Shown here in pieces: positions 47,061 to 56,321 of a stretch of 64,000 bases of DNA (positions are counted from its first letter, which is position 1; the number at the start of each line of letters is the position of its first letter). Below the pieces are notes generated by a model. The model did no database searches. It saw only the letters and a program-made list of their open reading frames with translations, and was not told the DNA's origin. The stretch comes from Sporosarcina quadrami (lineage in GTDB: Bacteria > Bacillota > Bacilli > Bacillales_A > Planococcaceae): positions 248,001 to 312,000 of the forward strand of contig NZ_JACSQN010000001.1 in assembly GCF_014836615.1 (NCBI RefSeq). Direction: 5' to 3'. Made by a program: the position numbers and the translations under genes.

Positions 47061-47106
47061 AAAAGCACCGGAATAGGTCATTGCGGACCTAGTTCCGGTG
47101 TTTTCT
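47061..47106. terminator. Terminator between the phosphodiesterase and S1C protease genes
   Basis: AAAGCACCGGAA-TAGGTC pairs with GGACCTA-TTCCGGTGTTTT, one bulge, T-run at the end; symmetric enough for both convergent genes. Confidence 0.85.
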
Positions 47107-47118
47107 TTATACGTAGAG

Positions 47119-47967
47119 TCATTTTAACTTGTCATAATACAAATCGATTGGGATGAAAAGACCCACTTTACCATATTCGTTATGGTTCAATGTGGCAAAA
47201 ACAATTCCAATCACCTCACCAGCTTTATTGAAAACAGGACTACCGCTATTCCCGCGGTAGACAGGTGCTTGTATCATCATCACTTCTGCTTGCCAATCTG
47301 CCAATTTCAATGGTGCTAAAATTGTACCTTCGTTAACAATCCCTTTAAAACTGAGTGGATTACCGATAAAGGTAATGGCATCATCTTTTTCGATTTTTGG
47401 ATTTTCAGCTAAGGTTAAGGAAGGGAAGTGTGAACCTTCAATTTTTAAAACAGCTACATCAATGTCCTCGAATGTTTCCAACACAGTTGCTTCGAATCGT
47501 CCGTCTTCAGGAAAAACAACATAAATGGACTCTTTATTTTCAATTACATGATAGTTCGTCAAGATAATACCGTCTTTTGAAATGGAAAAACCAGTTCCTT
47601 TTCCGTCTTCTGAGACGACTACGACAACCGATTCTTTATAAATCGAGATGTCTTCTTCTTGTGATAGTTTGGCTGAAGTCATCAGAAAGTCGATTGCTGG
47701 TATAGAAAAAACTTGAAATAAGCCAGCGACCGTACTTAACACTAATGTAATTGAGAGCATCCATATGAACCATTTTGGAATTCGCTTAGTAGGAATCAGT
47801 TCTTTTCTATGAAGTCTTGACTCCTCTTGCGCTTTTAGAACGAGTTTGTTCATTTGTTCTTCTGTCAGATCTTCATCATCGATTGATGAGAGGTCGACTT
47901 GTTCAACATCTTGCTCATATTTTTCATCTTCCATATGTTCTTTACGCGTATGTTCATCATCACTCAT
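47119..47967 (-). CDS. Membrane-anchored S1C trypsin-like serine protease without PDZ domain
   Basis: 282 aa. An acidic cytoplasmic N-terminus (about 1-60), one transmembrane segment (about 66-88), then an extracytoplasmic chymotrypsin-fold domain with His140 (TNYHVI), Asp170 (EDIDVAVL) and Ser241 (RGNSGSP). It ends right after the protease domain, so it lacks the PDZ of HtrA/DegP. A role in envelope protein quality control or signalling is plausible. The ribosome binding site (GAGAAG) is modest. Confidence 0.88.
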   Translation of the reverse strand: MSDDEHTRKEHMEDEKYEQDVEQVDLSSIDDEDLTEEQMNKLVLKAQEESRLHRKELIPTKRIPKWFIWMLSITLVLSTVAGLFQVFSIPAIDFLMTSAKLSQEEDISIYKESVVVVVSEDGKGTGFSISKDGIILTNYHVIENKESIYVVFPEDGRFEATVLETFEDIDVAVLKIEGSHFPSLTLAENPKIEKDDAITFIGNPLSFKGIVNEGTILAPLKLADWQAEVMMIQAPVYRGNSGSPVFNKAGEVIGIVFATLNHNEYGKVGLFIPIDLYYDKLK

Positions 47968-48080
47968 CTGCTTCTCACATCCCGCTTCTATTGATGACCT
48001 TCTACTAGTATAGCAAGTTACATTAGGAAACGAGAGAATTAAGGTATTTATGAAACAAGAATTAGTTATAAATGAATAAA

Positions 48081-48112
48081 GAGCCAGAAAGAGTTTATAC
48101 TCTTTCTGACTC
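48081..48112 (-). terminator. Terminator of the qox operon
   Basis: On the minus strand GAGTCAGAAAGAG pairs with CTCTTTCTGGCTC (one G-T pair) followed by TTTATT. The T-run is short. Confidence 0.75.
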
Positions 48113-48121
48113 GAATGTTTC

Positions 48122-48412
48122 TTAACCCATATTATATCCCCACATCATAGCGAACAATGTTCCGAAGATAGTTACGAGACCGACAAATAGCGCATAGCCG
48201 ATGTTCGTGAACAATGTTTTCTTATCTTCATTTTCACTGACATGCATGAAGAGGAACAATTGTAAGCCCGCTTGGACTAAGGCAGTAACACCTAAAATTG
48301 TCATTCCCATAGCAAATGTTAAATCAAACTTAATGACGACAAGCGCAATAAGTGAAAGGAGCAGTGAAGAAGCAAATCCAATTACATGTGGAACGGGAAA
48401 CAGTCGTTTCAT
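48122..48412 (-). CDS. qoxD: Quinol oxidase subunit IV
   Basis: 96 aa with three transmembrane segments, of the COX4/QoxD family (for example LVQAGLQLFLFMHVSENED). Small accessory subunit of the aa3-type menaquinol oxidase. One base separates it from the qoxC stop, and it is the last gene of the operon. Confidence 0.93.
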   Translation of the reverse strand: MKRLFPVPHVIGFASSLLLSLIALVVIKFDLTFAMGMTILGVTALVQAGLQLFLFMHVSENEDKKTLFTNIGYALFVGLVTIFGTLFAMMWGYNMG

Positions 48413-48413
48413 C

Positions 48414-49010
48414 TTACATCATTCCTTTCAAGTAAACGAAGCTGAAGATGAAGATCCAGACAACGTCCAAGAAATGCCAGTACAATGAAAAGATGAATGA
48501 CTTATTAGCTGTTTCCGGTGTTAAACCACGCTTTTTCACTTGATACAATATTGCTCCACCCCATAATAGACCAAACGTTACGTGAGCACCGTGTGTTCCG
48601 AGTAACGTAAACAGTCCTGATAGGAAAGCGCTTGTTTGCATTGTAGCTCCTTCGTGGACATACGTCACAAATTCTGTGATTTCCACACCGAGGAAGCCTA
48701 GCCCAAGAAGAAGGGTGATGCCGAAAAAGGTCATCATCGCCTTTTTGGAACCAATTCGCATTGCGTGAATTCCCAGCCCGATTGTAAAGCTACTTGTTAG
48801 CAACAAAATCGTCTCAATCATAACGGGAGTCAACTCAAATATTTGACTTGCACTTGGACCGTCAGCGAAGTTTCCTTGTAACGTGAAATAGACAGCGAAA
48901 AGAGTTGAGAAAAGAACAATTTCCGCTCCTAAGAAAATCCAGAAACCTAAAATCTTCAACTTATTTTCCTCAGTACTATATTCTAACGGCAAAGAGTGAT
49001 CGATTTTCAT
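48414..49010 (-). CDS. qoxC: Quinol oxidase subunit III
   Basis: 198 aa with five transmembrane segments, COX3 family ([37 protein letters not shown]). Stabilises the catalytic core. It overlaps the qoxB end by four bases, so translation is coupled. Confidence 0.94.
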   Translation of the reverse strand: MKIDHSLPLEYSTEENKLKILGFWIFLGAEIVLFSTLFAVYFTLQGNFADGPSASQIFELTPVMIETILLLTSSFTIGLGIHAMRIGSKKAMMTFFGITLLLGLGFLGVEITEFVTYVHEGATMQTSAFLSGLFTLLGTHGAHVTFGLLWGGAILYQVKKRGLTPETANKSFIFSLYWHFLDVVWIFIFSFVYLKGMM

Positions 49011-50950
49011 GAATTTTCACCTCTCAATGCATTTTCTGTTCGTTCAATTTCTTCGACAGAGATGTAGTGACCGTGATCTTGTTCAAATGTGCGGTATGCC
49101 ATCGTGCCGAGAATGACTAAACCGGCAACAACAGCTGGAATCCACCAACTGAACACCATGAAGAATCCGAAGAAGAAGAAAGCGATACCCATAATGAAAG
49201 GCAGGCCACTATTGTTCGGCATATGAATCGGTTCATATTCGCCTTCAAACAATGACTTATTGGTCTTTTTGGCGAACCAGAATGCATCCAATTCATCAAC
49301 TGCAGGTGTTATCGCAAAGTTGTATTCAGGAAGTGGGCTTGGTGTACTCCATTCCAGTGAACGAGCATCCCAAGGATCTCCTGTGACTTCGCGAGGCTCG
49401 TACCGTGTACTCCAATAAATATTGTAAACAAGCAAGATGAACCCAATCGTTAGGCCGACAGCTCCGACCATGGATAGCATATTTAATGGTCCGTAACCAG
49501 TACTTGCAGAATACGTGTACATTCTTCTTGTCATTCCGTTCAATCCAAGGATGAAGAGAGGGAAGAATGTGACGTTGAATGAAATCGTAATGAACCAAAA
49601 CGCCCATTTACCAAGCCGTTCATTCAACTTGAAACCGAATACTTTCGGGAACCAGTAATGGAATCCCGCAATTACACCAAAGACCGTACCAGGAATTAAT
49701 ACGTAATGGAAGTGGGCGACTAGAAACATTGTATTATGATATTGATAGTCAGCACTTGCCATCGCGAGCATAACACCAGTTACTCCGCCGATTGTAAATA
49801 TCGGTATGAATGCCAGTGCATAAAGCATTGGCGTCGTAAAGCTGATTTTTCCTCGCCGGAGTGTAAAGAGCCAGTTGAATATTTTGACCCCGGTCGGTAT
49901 GGCAATAGCCATTGTAGTAATGGAAAAGACGCTATTGACCATAACGCCATGTCCCATTGTATAGAAGTGATGTACCCATACGAGAAACGATAGCAATGAA
50001 ATGGCAATCATGGAGTAAACCATTGATTTGTAGCCATACAAGTTTTTGCGTGCGAACGTTGCGATAATCTCACTGTAAATTCCGAAGGCTGGCAAAATAA
50101 CGATATATACTTCAGGATGACCCCAAACCCAGAATAGGTTTGCCCAAAGCATGTCCATTCCGCCATTTTGCATTGCAAAGAATTGTGTTCCAAATTGGCG
50201 GTCTAGCATCATCAATGCAAGTGCAACAGTCAAAACAGGGAAAGCGAAGATGATAATGACACTTGTAATCAAAATAGACCAAGTGAACATCGGCATTTTC
50301 ATCAGTTTCATTCCTGGTGCACGCATTTTCAGAATCGTCACAAGGAAGTTTATTCCTGTCATTAGTGTACCGATTCCTGCAATTTGCAACGCTAGTGAAT
50401 AGTAATTATTCCCGACCGTCGGACTGAACTCCAAACTTGCAAGTGGGAAGTATGCTGACCAACCTGCATCGGGTGAGCCACCGATAACGAATGAGATGTT
50501 CAATAACATTGCGCCAAAGAAGAATAACCAGAAGCTAATTGCATTCAAACGTGGAAACGCAACGTCACGCGCTCCAATTTGAAGCGGTACAACGACGTTC
50601 ATTAAACCTATGATAAAGGGCATTGCCATGAAAAGAATCATGATTATCCCGTGTGTTGTAAAGATTTCATTGTAATGTTGGCCATCTAACAGACCGTTTT
50701 CCGGTATAGCCGTTTGAGCTCTCATTAAAAGAGCGTCTACGCCCCCACGGAATAGCATAAGTAACGCGGCAATAATGTACATGATCCCGATTTTTTTATG
50801 ATCGACAGTCGTCAGCCAGTTATTCCAGAGATATCCCCATTTTTTAAAATAGGTTAGACCAGCTGGGATTGCTATGGAAACAAGTACGATAGAAACCATG
50901 GCAGCATAAATCATCGGCTCGCCAGTGACGAAAAATTCATCCCATTTCAT
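49007..50950 (-). CDS. qoxB: aa3-600-type quinol oxidase subunit I
   Basis: 647 aa heme-copper oxidase subunit I with about 15 transmembrane segments; proton-pumping reduction of O2 by menaquinol. Ligand motifs: FTTHGIIMI (heme a), [12 protein letters not shown] with the cross-linked Tyr four residues after the CuB His, [12 protein letters not shown] (CuB His pair) and [11 protein letters not shown] (hemes a3 and a). The complete active site, including the tyrosine, makes it a useful internal contrast to the second heme-copper enzyme in this window. Confidence 0.96.
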   Translation of the reverse strand: MKWDEFFVTGEPMIYAAMVSIVLVSIAIPAGLTYFKKWGYLWNNWLTTVDHKKIGIMYIIAALLMLFRGGVDALLMRAQTAIPENGLLDGQHYNEIFTTHGIIMILFMAMPFIIGLMNVVVPLQIGARDVAFPRLNAISFWLFFFGAMLLNISFVIGGSPDAGWSAYFPLASLEFSPTVGNNYYSLALQIAGIGTLMTGINFLVTILKMRAPGMKLMKMPMFTWSILITSVIIIFAFPVLTVALALMMLDRQFGTQFFAMQNGGMDMLWANLFWVWGHPEVYIVILPAFGIYSEIIATFARKNLYGYKSMVYSMIAISLLSFLVWVHHFYTMGHGVMVNSVFSITTMAIAIPTGVKIFNWLFTLRRGKISFTTPMLYALAFIPIFTIGGVTGVMLAMASADYQYHNTMFLVAHFHYVLIPGTVFGVIAGFHYWFPKVFGFKLNERLGKWAFWFITISFNVTFFPLFILGLNGMTRRMYTYSASTGYGPLNMLSMVGAVGLTIGFILLVYNIYWSTRYEPREVTGDPWDARSLEWSTPSPLPEYNFAITPAVDELDAFWFAKKTNKSLFEGEYEPIHMPNNSGLPFIMGIAFFFFGFFMVFSWWIPAVVAGLVILGTMAYRTFEQDHGHYISVEEIERTENALRGENS

Positions 50951-50986
50951 AGATGTATACTCCTTTCGAGAGTGGATTGAAAATGA

Positions 50987-51904
50987 TTATTTCATATCTT
51001 CGTGGTGCATATGTTCATCTGTAGTGCTAGCATCTTCACTATGATGATTTTCACTTCCGTGATGATGGCCGGCATTATCACCTTCAGGCGGAGGATTAAA
51101 TTCAAGATGCGTCGAAGAGAACGTTTTTCGTCCAAGAACACTTGGTTCGATCAATTCATTAAACTCCGTTTCTGAAAGAGCTGGTGCAGTTTCTTTTACA
51201 TCTTGAACCCATTCATCATATTCCTTAGCGGTCATAACGAGTGTTTCAAATTCCATATGGGCAAAATCTTTCCCGCTGAAGTTTGAGTTTTTACCTATAT
51301 AAGAACCAGGTGTTTCTGCTGCTAAGTGAATAGTAGTGACCATATCGCTCATTGCGTATTTTTGACCCGCAAGTTGAGGAACCCAGAAGCTTGTAATCGG
51401 ACCATATGAGTAAAGTCGGAACTCAATAGGTCGATCTTCTGGAATGTTGACATAGTTTACTGTTTCAATGCCTTCTTCCGGATAACTAAAATGCCATTTC
51501 CAGTTCGATGATGACGCGTAAATGACTAGAGGCTTTTCATTAGCATATGCTTCCGGTACATTCTCAACATCTATCGTCGTTCGAACTGTGACAACGGAAA
51601 GTACGATAACGATGATGACTGGTATGACTGTCCAAGTAATTTCTAACCATTTGCTTCCTTCTTCGTGAGGAGGCTCATAGTCTTTATCCAATTTAGATGC
51701 ACGGTATTTAACTAGCATGAACGTATACAATGCGTATACGACTACTAATATACCGACCATCATCATAATGGAGAAAATAATGGTGTCTGATAATGTTTTG
51801 GCCTGCGGACCTTTCGGGTCAAAGACCAAAAGAGATTGATCGCACCCTGCTAATAACAGGGGAACTGCTATAGATAGTGAAAATAACAACCATTTTGGCT
51901 TCAA
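50987..51904 (-). CDS. qoxA: Quinol oxidase subunit II (lipoprotein)
   Basis: 305 aa. Lipoprotein signal with LLLAGC (Cys21), two transmembrane segments (about 42-65 and 88-108) and a periplasmic cupredoxin domain without the CuA cysteines, as expected for a quinol oxidase (SSNWKWHFSYPEEGIETVN). The last 30 residues are unusually rich in His, Glu and Asp (GHHHGSENHHSED, then HMHHEDMK), suggesting a metal-binding tail. First gene of qoxABCD; AGAGGGGAGT precedes the ATG. Confidence 0.94.
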   Translation of the reverse strand: MKPKWLLFSLSIAVPLLLAGCDQSLLVFDPKGPQAKTLSDTIIFSIMMMVGILVVVYALYTFMLVKYRASKLDKDYEPPHEEGSKWLEITWTVIPVIIVIVLSVVTVRTTIDVENVPEAYANEKPLVIYASSSNWKWHFSYPEEGIETVNYVNIPEDRPIEFRLYSYGPITSFWVPQLAGQKYAMSDMVTTIHLAAETPGSYIGKNSNFSGKDFAHMEFETLVMTAKEYDEWVQDVKETAPALSETEFNELIEPSVLGRKTFSSTHLEFNPPPEGDNAGHHHGSENHHSEDASTTDEHMHHEDMK

Positions 51905-52302
51905 TGGTTACTCCCCTCTTTTCTTATGAATTGACAAGGCTGCACATTTAAAATTTTGATCAAACAATTATATTCTTATAACATAAAACGCGATAAGAAT
52001 GAATGACAAAATGGTGTGATGCTCCTTGCAAAACAAATAATATTCCTTTTGATGTTAAAGTACAATATTTAAGTAGCCTTGTCACAAAAGGGACGAAAAA
52101 AATATATTATTTTTGTGACAAAAATTTTCATATAACAAAAAGTAGAGTATTTCAGAAGATAATATGTATAATATTGGACTTAATACTATATTATGATAAT
52201 AATATGAAGTGATATGCATTCTTTTATTTGTGAGTGGCTTTCTAAAACAATCACATTTAATGGAGCGAATCCATATGTATAGAATGGAAAGGGGAGAGAT
52301 GA
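51905..52302. other. Gene-free divergent region between qoxA and the YunC-like gene
   Basis: About 400 AT-rich nt that must hold the qoxABCD promoter (minus) and that of the DUF1805 gene (plus). The clearest element is an 11-bp perfect inverted repeat TTGTCACAAAA (52079-52089) with TTTTGTGACAA (52111-52121), carrying TCACA and TGTGA half-sites of the kind bound by Crp/Fnr or Rex proteins, but spaced too far apart for a classical box. A minus-strand TATAAT lies near 51970. No coding sequence is supported. Confidence 0.4.
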
Positions 52303-52614
52303 GTGATATCTTTATCGCCTATTATATTAGATGGCTTACCATTCACTGGAGTAAGTGTGAAATTGCCCAAAACGACATTATTGACCGTTTCAAACGAAGT
52401 TGGCTATATTATGTGTGGTGCTTTGGACATTGGACTTCTCAATGAAGTGTTGGCAGAACGAAAAATCGTGGCGGGGAGGGCTGTAGGTGTTAAAACTATT
52501 GATGAACTGCTACGAGCTCCTTTAGAATCAGTCACGATTGAAGCGCAAAAATATGGTATTGAAGTTGGTATGATTGGTGAGGAAGCGCTATTGAAAATGA
52601 AACAACTAAATTAG
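52303..52614 (+). CDS. DUF1805 protein (YunC-like)
   Basis: 103 aa, the family length, with GYIMCGALDIGLLNEVL and AGRAVGVKTIDELL as in B. subtilis YunC. Function unknown. The GTG start has AAAGGGGAGA about 6 nt upstream. A terminator follows. Confidence 0.88.
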   Translation: MISLSPIILDGLPFTGVSVKLPKTTLLTVSNEVGYIMCGALDIGLLNEVLAERKIVAGRAVGVKTIDELLRAPLESVTIEAQKYGIEVGMIGEEALLKMKQLN

Positions 52615-52621
52615 ATGAAGA

Positions 52622-52668
52622 AAAAAACAAGGGATAGGAGTAGTTACACTCCGAATCCCTTGTTTTTT
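52622..52668. terminator. Bidirectional terminator after the YunC-like gene
   Basis: AAAAAACAAGGGAT pairs with ATCCCTTGTTTTTT, with an inner GGAGT/ACTCC stem. Confidence 0.88.
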
Positions 52669-52682
52669 GTTCGTATGCAGTT

Positions 52683-52871
52683 TTATTTTTTACGTTTAGT
52701 ACGTTCTTTATTGTTTTTGTTTTCCTTCTCATTGTTCTTCTGAGGAGTTTCTATTGTCCCGAAAAACTCTTCTCCAAACTCTGTGTTAGGATTGTCATTT
52801 TGTTGACGATTCGTTTGACGGTTGTTTTGCCTATCTTTGAATTGATGTTCTTGGTTTTGATCTTCTCTCAT
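52683..52871 (-). CDS. Hydrophilic N/Q/K/E-rich small protein
   Basis: 62 aa with almost no hydrophobic residues apart from a short FGEEFFGTIET centre; repeated RQNNRQTNRQQ. AAAGGAGCT lies 9 nt before the ATG and a terminator follows, so expression is credible. It could be a small stress- or spore-associated hydrophilic protein; no family recognised. Confidence 0.6.
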   Translation of the reverse strand: MREDQNQEHQFKDRQNNRQTNRQQNDNPNTEFGEEFFGTIETPQKNNEKENKNNKERTKRKK

Positions 52872-53054
52872 GTGTAAGTAGCTCCTTTAAATGTTGTTAG
52901 GTGTGTCACCTACATCTCATATGATGTCCTGGAATGATAAAAATACACTTCATTAATTATTAAAATAGGTGAAACCATTGTGTATCGTTTTGTTGTTTGT
53001 AAATTGTAATGGAAGGGAATGATATAATAACTTCCATTTTAGGAGTGTGATGTC

Positions 53055-54110
53055 ATGAATCGATTGTTTATAGTACTAGTAGCTCTTGGTTTGCCCTCGA
53101 TTCTCATAGGAATTGTAATGAATTGGTCGGACATTCCAATTTTTATCATCAGTTGTCTGACTATTATTGGATTAGCAAGTTTTATCGGAAGGGCAACAGA
53201 AAGCTTGGCTATTGTGAGCGGACCAAGAATCGGCGGCTTATTGAATGCAACATTCGGAAATGCTGTTGAAATGATCATTTCCATCTTCACGTTAAAAGCT
53301 GGTCTGATAGGAATTGTTCTTGCATCATTGACTGGGTCTGTATTAGGAAATCTCCTCCTTGTATTAGGAGTGTCGTTCATGGCTGGAGGATTAAAATTCA
53401 AAACGCAGCGATTTAGTTTGCATGATGCAAGATATAATTCAGGACTCCTTATATTCGCTGTCATTATTGCTTTCGTCATTCCTGAAGTCTTTTCTCAGTC
53501 GCTAGATGCATCTGATACACTTACACTTAGTATCGGTGTCTCGATTATACTAATTGCATTGTATCTCGCGGGATTGTTTTTTAAACTTGTTACGCATAGA
53601 GGTGTTTTCTCTTCTGGCGATATTGAAAAAGAAGAGCACGAAGAACTTCCAGAATGGTCAAAAAAGAAATCCATTATTATTTTACTTTTGTCGACAGTTG
53701 CAGTCGCTTTTGTTTCTGAGCAACTTGTACATACTTTTGAAACGCTTGGCAAAACATTCGGCTGGACAGAGCTGTTCATCGGTGTCATTATTGTAGCAAT
53801 TGTTGGAAATGCAGCTGAACACTTCTCAGCTATAACAATGGCTATGAAAAACAGAATGGATGTGGCTGTGGAAATTGCAGTCGGGTCAACACTACAAGTC
53901 GCAATGTTCGTTGCACCTGTGCTTGTTCTTATTTCGTTGATCATGCCGGAAAGTATGCCTCTCGTATTCACTATTCCTGAATTAGTCGCTATGATCACTG
54001 CAACTCTGCTTGTCATTAACTTATCAAACGATGGGGAATCGAACTGGTTTGAAGGGTTGACGTTGTTAGCTGCATATTTAATTATCGGTATTGGATTCTT
54101 TTTACTATAA
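53055..54110 (+). CDS. cax: Calcium/proton antiporter (CAX family, YfkE-like)
   Basis: 351 aa with about 11 transmembrane segments in two homologous halves. The alpha repeats are visible: GNAVEMIISIFTLKAG (near residue 70) and GNAAEHFSAITMAMKN (near 250), each with the essential acidic residue. Exports Ca2+ in exchange for H+. GGAGTG lies just before the ATG. It is followed by the first DUF948 gene after 60 nt. Confidence 0.93.
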   Translation: MNRLFIVLVALGLPSILIGIVMNWSDIPIFIISCLTIIGLASFIGRATESLAIVSGPRIGGLLNATFGNAVEMIISIFTLKAGLIGIVLASLTGSVLGNLLLVLGVSFMAGGLKFKTQRFSLHDARYNSGLLIFAVIIAFVIPEVFSQSLDASDTLTLSIGVSIILIALYLAGLFFKLVTHRGVFSSGDIEKEEHEELPEWSKKKSIIILLLSTVAVAFVSEQLVHTFETLGKTFGWTELFIGVIIVAIVGNAAEHFSAITMAMKNRMDVAVEIAVGSTLQVAMFVAPVLVLISLIMPESMPLVFTIPELVAMITATLLVINLSNDGESNWFEGLTLLAAYLIIGIGFFLL

Positions 54111-54170
54111 CTAAAATGAATGCTTACACACCTGCAAAAAGTGGTATGGAATAGAAAGGAGGGATAGTTG

Positions 54171-54587
54171 ATGTTCGTTCATATTGGCGTATTTCTTATA
54201 GCTGTCTCATTTGCGATTTTCGCTATTTATCTTTGTAAGAACTTATGGCGTATATCAATAGTCGGCAATTCGGTGAGTAATACGATTATACGTATGGAAT
54301 CTTCCTTTCTCGGAACGATTCAAGAAGTCGAATGTGTACTTGATAGCACATATGTTACAGCCACAGATGTAGAAGCGAAAGTCGATGCACTGAATGGGGT
54401 TTTCCATACTGTCGGTGAAATTGGTAATACTGCAGGGATGATCAGTGAAGGTTTGAATGATGTTACTGCCAGCTATGCTAGTAGTGAAAATACAAATGGA
54501 GAAAAACCTTTCATCCGAATTATTCAAGGTGCAGAATTCGCGAAAGGTCTAGTGAAATCTTGGAAACGCGGGCAAGAAATCAACTAA
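54171..54587 (+). CDS. DUF948-type membrane protein, copy A1
   Basis: 138 aa. One N-terminal transmembrane segment (about 4-22) then an amphipathic, coiled-coil-like region (TDVEAKVDALNGVFHTVGEI). The ATG at 54171 has AAAGGAGGG 7 nt away; the TTG at 54168 is closer. It is a distant relative of the gene at 55697-56173, with aligned RME and DVE.K motifs, and the first half of a plus-strand pair. DUF948 proteins are common small Bacillales membrane proteins; function unknown. Confidence 0.72.
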   Translation: MFVHIGVFLIAVSFAIFAIYLCKNLWRISIVGNSVSNTIIRMESSFLGTIQEVECVLDSTYVTATDVEAKVDALNGVFHTVGEIGNTAGMISEGLNDVTASYASSENTNGEKPFIRIIQGAEFAKGLVKSWKRGQEIN

Positions 54588-54604
54588 AGACGGGAGATAT
54601 GATC

Positions 54605-55153
54605 ATGGATTTGACAGGAATCGGCGTAATGTTAATAGGTGTAGCATTTTTACTGTTATCGGTATTTCTTGCTCGTATCCTTAACAATACAGCTAAAGTA
54701 GTTGAAGGGCTTGGTAATACTGTTGAAAGGCTTCCTGACCAATTGGATCATGTTATTAAGGAATCTGAACAGCTCATTCAAAATTCTAACGATACTCTTG
54801 CTGACGTGAATGTAAAGTTGGGTACATTGACTCCTCTGTTTCAAATCGTTGGAGACCTAAGTGAATCGACAAGTAAATTTACTTCATCAGTGCATGATTT
54901 TACCTTATCGGCTAGAAAGAAAATAGATGCATCAGACGAAGAAACGAGAAACAAGACACTTGGTGGTATGTATGGGGCTACAGCACTTGCATACTATACA
55001 GTAAAAAATGCCAATGGTTTAAAAAAGGTAAATAAGGCTTCAACATCGACTATTTATTTGAACGGAGAACAACGTATGTTTGACGTTAAAAGGATGAAAG
55101 AAGAAGCAAAAGAAGCAGCAAGGATTAATAAATATGTACGAGAAGATTCGTGA
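54605..55153 (+). CDS. DUF948-type membrane protein, copy B1
   Basis: 182 aa. It begins MDLTGIGVMLIGVAF (transmembrane about 5-24), followed by a helical region with LPDQLDHVIK and LTPLFQIVGDL. The C-terminal extension (about 130-182) is charged and ends in a KEEAKEAARINK-like helix. The ATG at 54605 has GGGAG 8 nt away. It is clearly similar to the minus-strand gene at 55233-55673. It follows copy A1 by 17 nt and is convergent with that copy across a terminator. Confidence 0.75.
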   Translation: MDLTGIGVMLIGVAFLLLSVFLARILNNTAKVVEGLGNTVERLPDQLDHVIKESEQLIQNSNDTLADVNVKLGTLTPLFQIVGDLSESTSKFTSSVHDFTLSARKKIDASDEETRNKTLGGMYGATALAYYTVKNANGLKKVNKASTSTIYLNGEQRMFDVKRMKEEAKEAARINKYVREDS

Positions 55154-55172
55154 AGATTTGCAAGGTGTACAG

Positions 55173-55227
55173 AAAAAGCTGTCCGATGAAATTCAGTTAA
55201 AATACTGATTTCCAGGACAGCTTTTTT
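55173..55227. terminator. Bidirectional terminator at the centre of the DUF948 quartet
   Basis: AAAAAGCTGTCC (55173-55184) pairs with GGACAGCTTTTT, with an inner GAAATTCAGT / ACTGATTTC arm; A/T tails on both sides. Confidence 0.88.
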
Positions 55228-55232
55228 GTTTG

Positions 55233-55673
55233 TTATAAGTCTTCTGTCACTTTCTTAATTTCTTTCTTCCGTTGAGAAAGAAAAAATATGAAGGAAATGA
55301 TTCCATATATGCCTTCGTATTTTTCACGTCTAGTAAATGATGTGGCAGTCGTTGTTTGAGCTTTCAAAGCATTTGTTTTTTCTAAAGCGGTAAGAGTCAG
55401 TTGGCGTGTAGCTTGCCCAGTGTCTTCTATAATGGTGAAAAGTGGATTCAACTTTTCGACTTGCCCATTGACATTTTGAATTGCAACATTGCCTGAGTGC
55501 ATGACTTCGCTAGTCTGCTTTGTTATAGTGTCTAATACATCAGGTAGTTGGTTTGTCGTTTTTTCAACATCATCTAGCACGTTACCTAACTTTCGTAAAG
55601 GTTTGATTAGAATGATGACGAGAACCGCGAAGGCGATGCCGATCACTAATACTCCGATACCCATCCAATCCAT
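55233..55673 (-). CDS. DUF948-type membrane protein, copy B2
   Basis: 146 aa. MDWMGIGVLVIGIAF (transmembrane about 4-23) then QLPDVLDTITKQ and LNPLFTIIEDT, matching copy B1 along about 100 residues, with a different, shorter tail. The ATG at 55673 has AGGAGG 8 nt upstream; the GTG three codons earlier overlaps that site. Second gene of the minus-strand pair. Confidence 0.75.
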   Translation of the reverse strand: MDWMGIGVLVIGIAFAVLVIILIKPLRKLGNVLDDVEKTTNQLPDVLDTITKQTSEVMHSGNVAIQNVNGQVEKLNPLFTIIEDTGQATRQLTLTALEKTNALKAQTTTATSFTRREKYEGIYGIISFIFFLSQRKKEIKKVTEDL

Positions 55674-55696
55674 TTTAGTCACCTCCTAAAAATTTG

Positions 55697-56173
55697 TTAA
55701 TACTTAGTGTCCCGTGGAGAAGGAAGTTCTTTCTGCACGGGGTAAGAAGTATCCTGTTGTTTTTCTTTTTCCTTTTTCACTTTGTAATACATTCTTGATG
55801 CTGTTTCCGTCAATAAAGCGGCTTTTTGCATCAAGTCTTTGTATTTCCGAGAAGGATTTTCGATTTCTGTCGATAATGTTTCAAAAGAATGATTCAGATG
55901 ATTCGTGGTTTGGCTAAGATTATGAGCAGATCGGCTCAATCCTTCCAACCGTTGGATTTTGTTTTCCACATCACTTGCGATCTTGTTCGTCTTATCCATC
56001 AAGCTTTCCGATTTAGCGGTAACACCATTCAGCTTCGTTTCCATTCTTGACATCGTTTCGGAAACGTCGTTCATCGTTCTTTTTGCGCTTTTTAAAGCGA
56101 TTATGACAAAAATTGCGATAAGCAACAATGATAGCGCAGCGATCGCAGCACTTGCGTACAAAAGAAATTCCAT
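55697..56173 (-). CDS. DUF948-type membrane protein, copy A2
   Basis: 158 aa. N-terminal transmembrane segment (about 5-27) followed by a coiled coil with SETMSRMETKL and SDVENKIQRLEGL, aligned with copy A1, and a Lys/Pro-rich end. Weak ribosome binding site (GGAG 12 nt upstream). First gene of the minus-strand pair; divergent from the Crp/Fnr gene. Confidence 0.7.
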   Translation of the reverse strand: MEFLLYASAAIAALSLLLIAIFVIIALKSAKRTMNDVSETMSRMETKLNGVTAKSESLMDKTNKIASDVENKIQRLEGLSRSAHNLSQTTNHLNHSFETLSTEIENPSRKYKDLMQKAALLTETASRMYYKVKKEKEKQQDTSYPVQKELPSPRDTKY

Positions 56174-56321
56174 TCCACATCAACTCCATTCCAAAGCTTA
56201 TACTTCTATCTATTTTGTACCACTCTTCCCATATATGTAAACACTATACGAATAGTTTTAAGTAGTCCATAATAAAAGCAGAAAGTGCTACAATGATGAG
56301 ATGGCGTAAGGAGGAATTCAT

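Noticed and set aside
52209..52445. Plus-strand frame overlapping the YunC-like gene
   Set aside because: The DUF1805 frame at 52303-52614 has a family match and ribosome binding site; this one is a shadow.
53039..53479. Long minus-strand frame inside the CAX gene
   Set aside because: Low-complexity antisense shadow of a clear membrane transporter.
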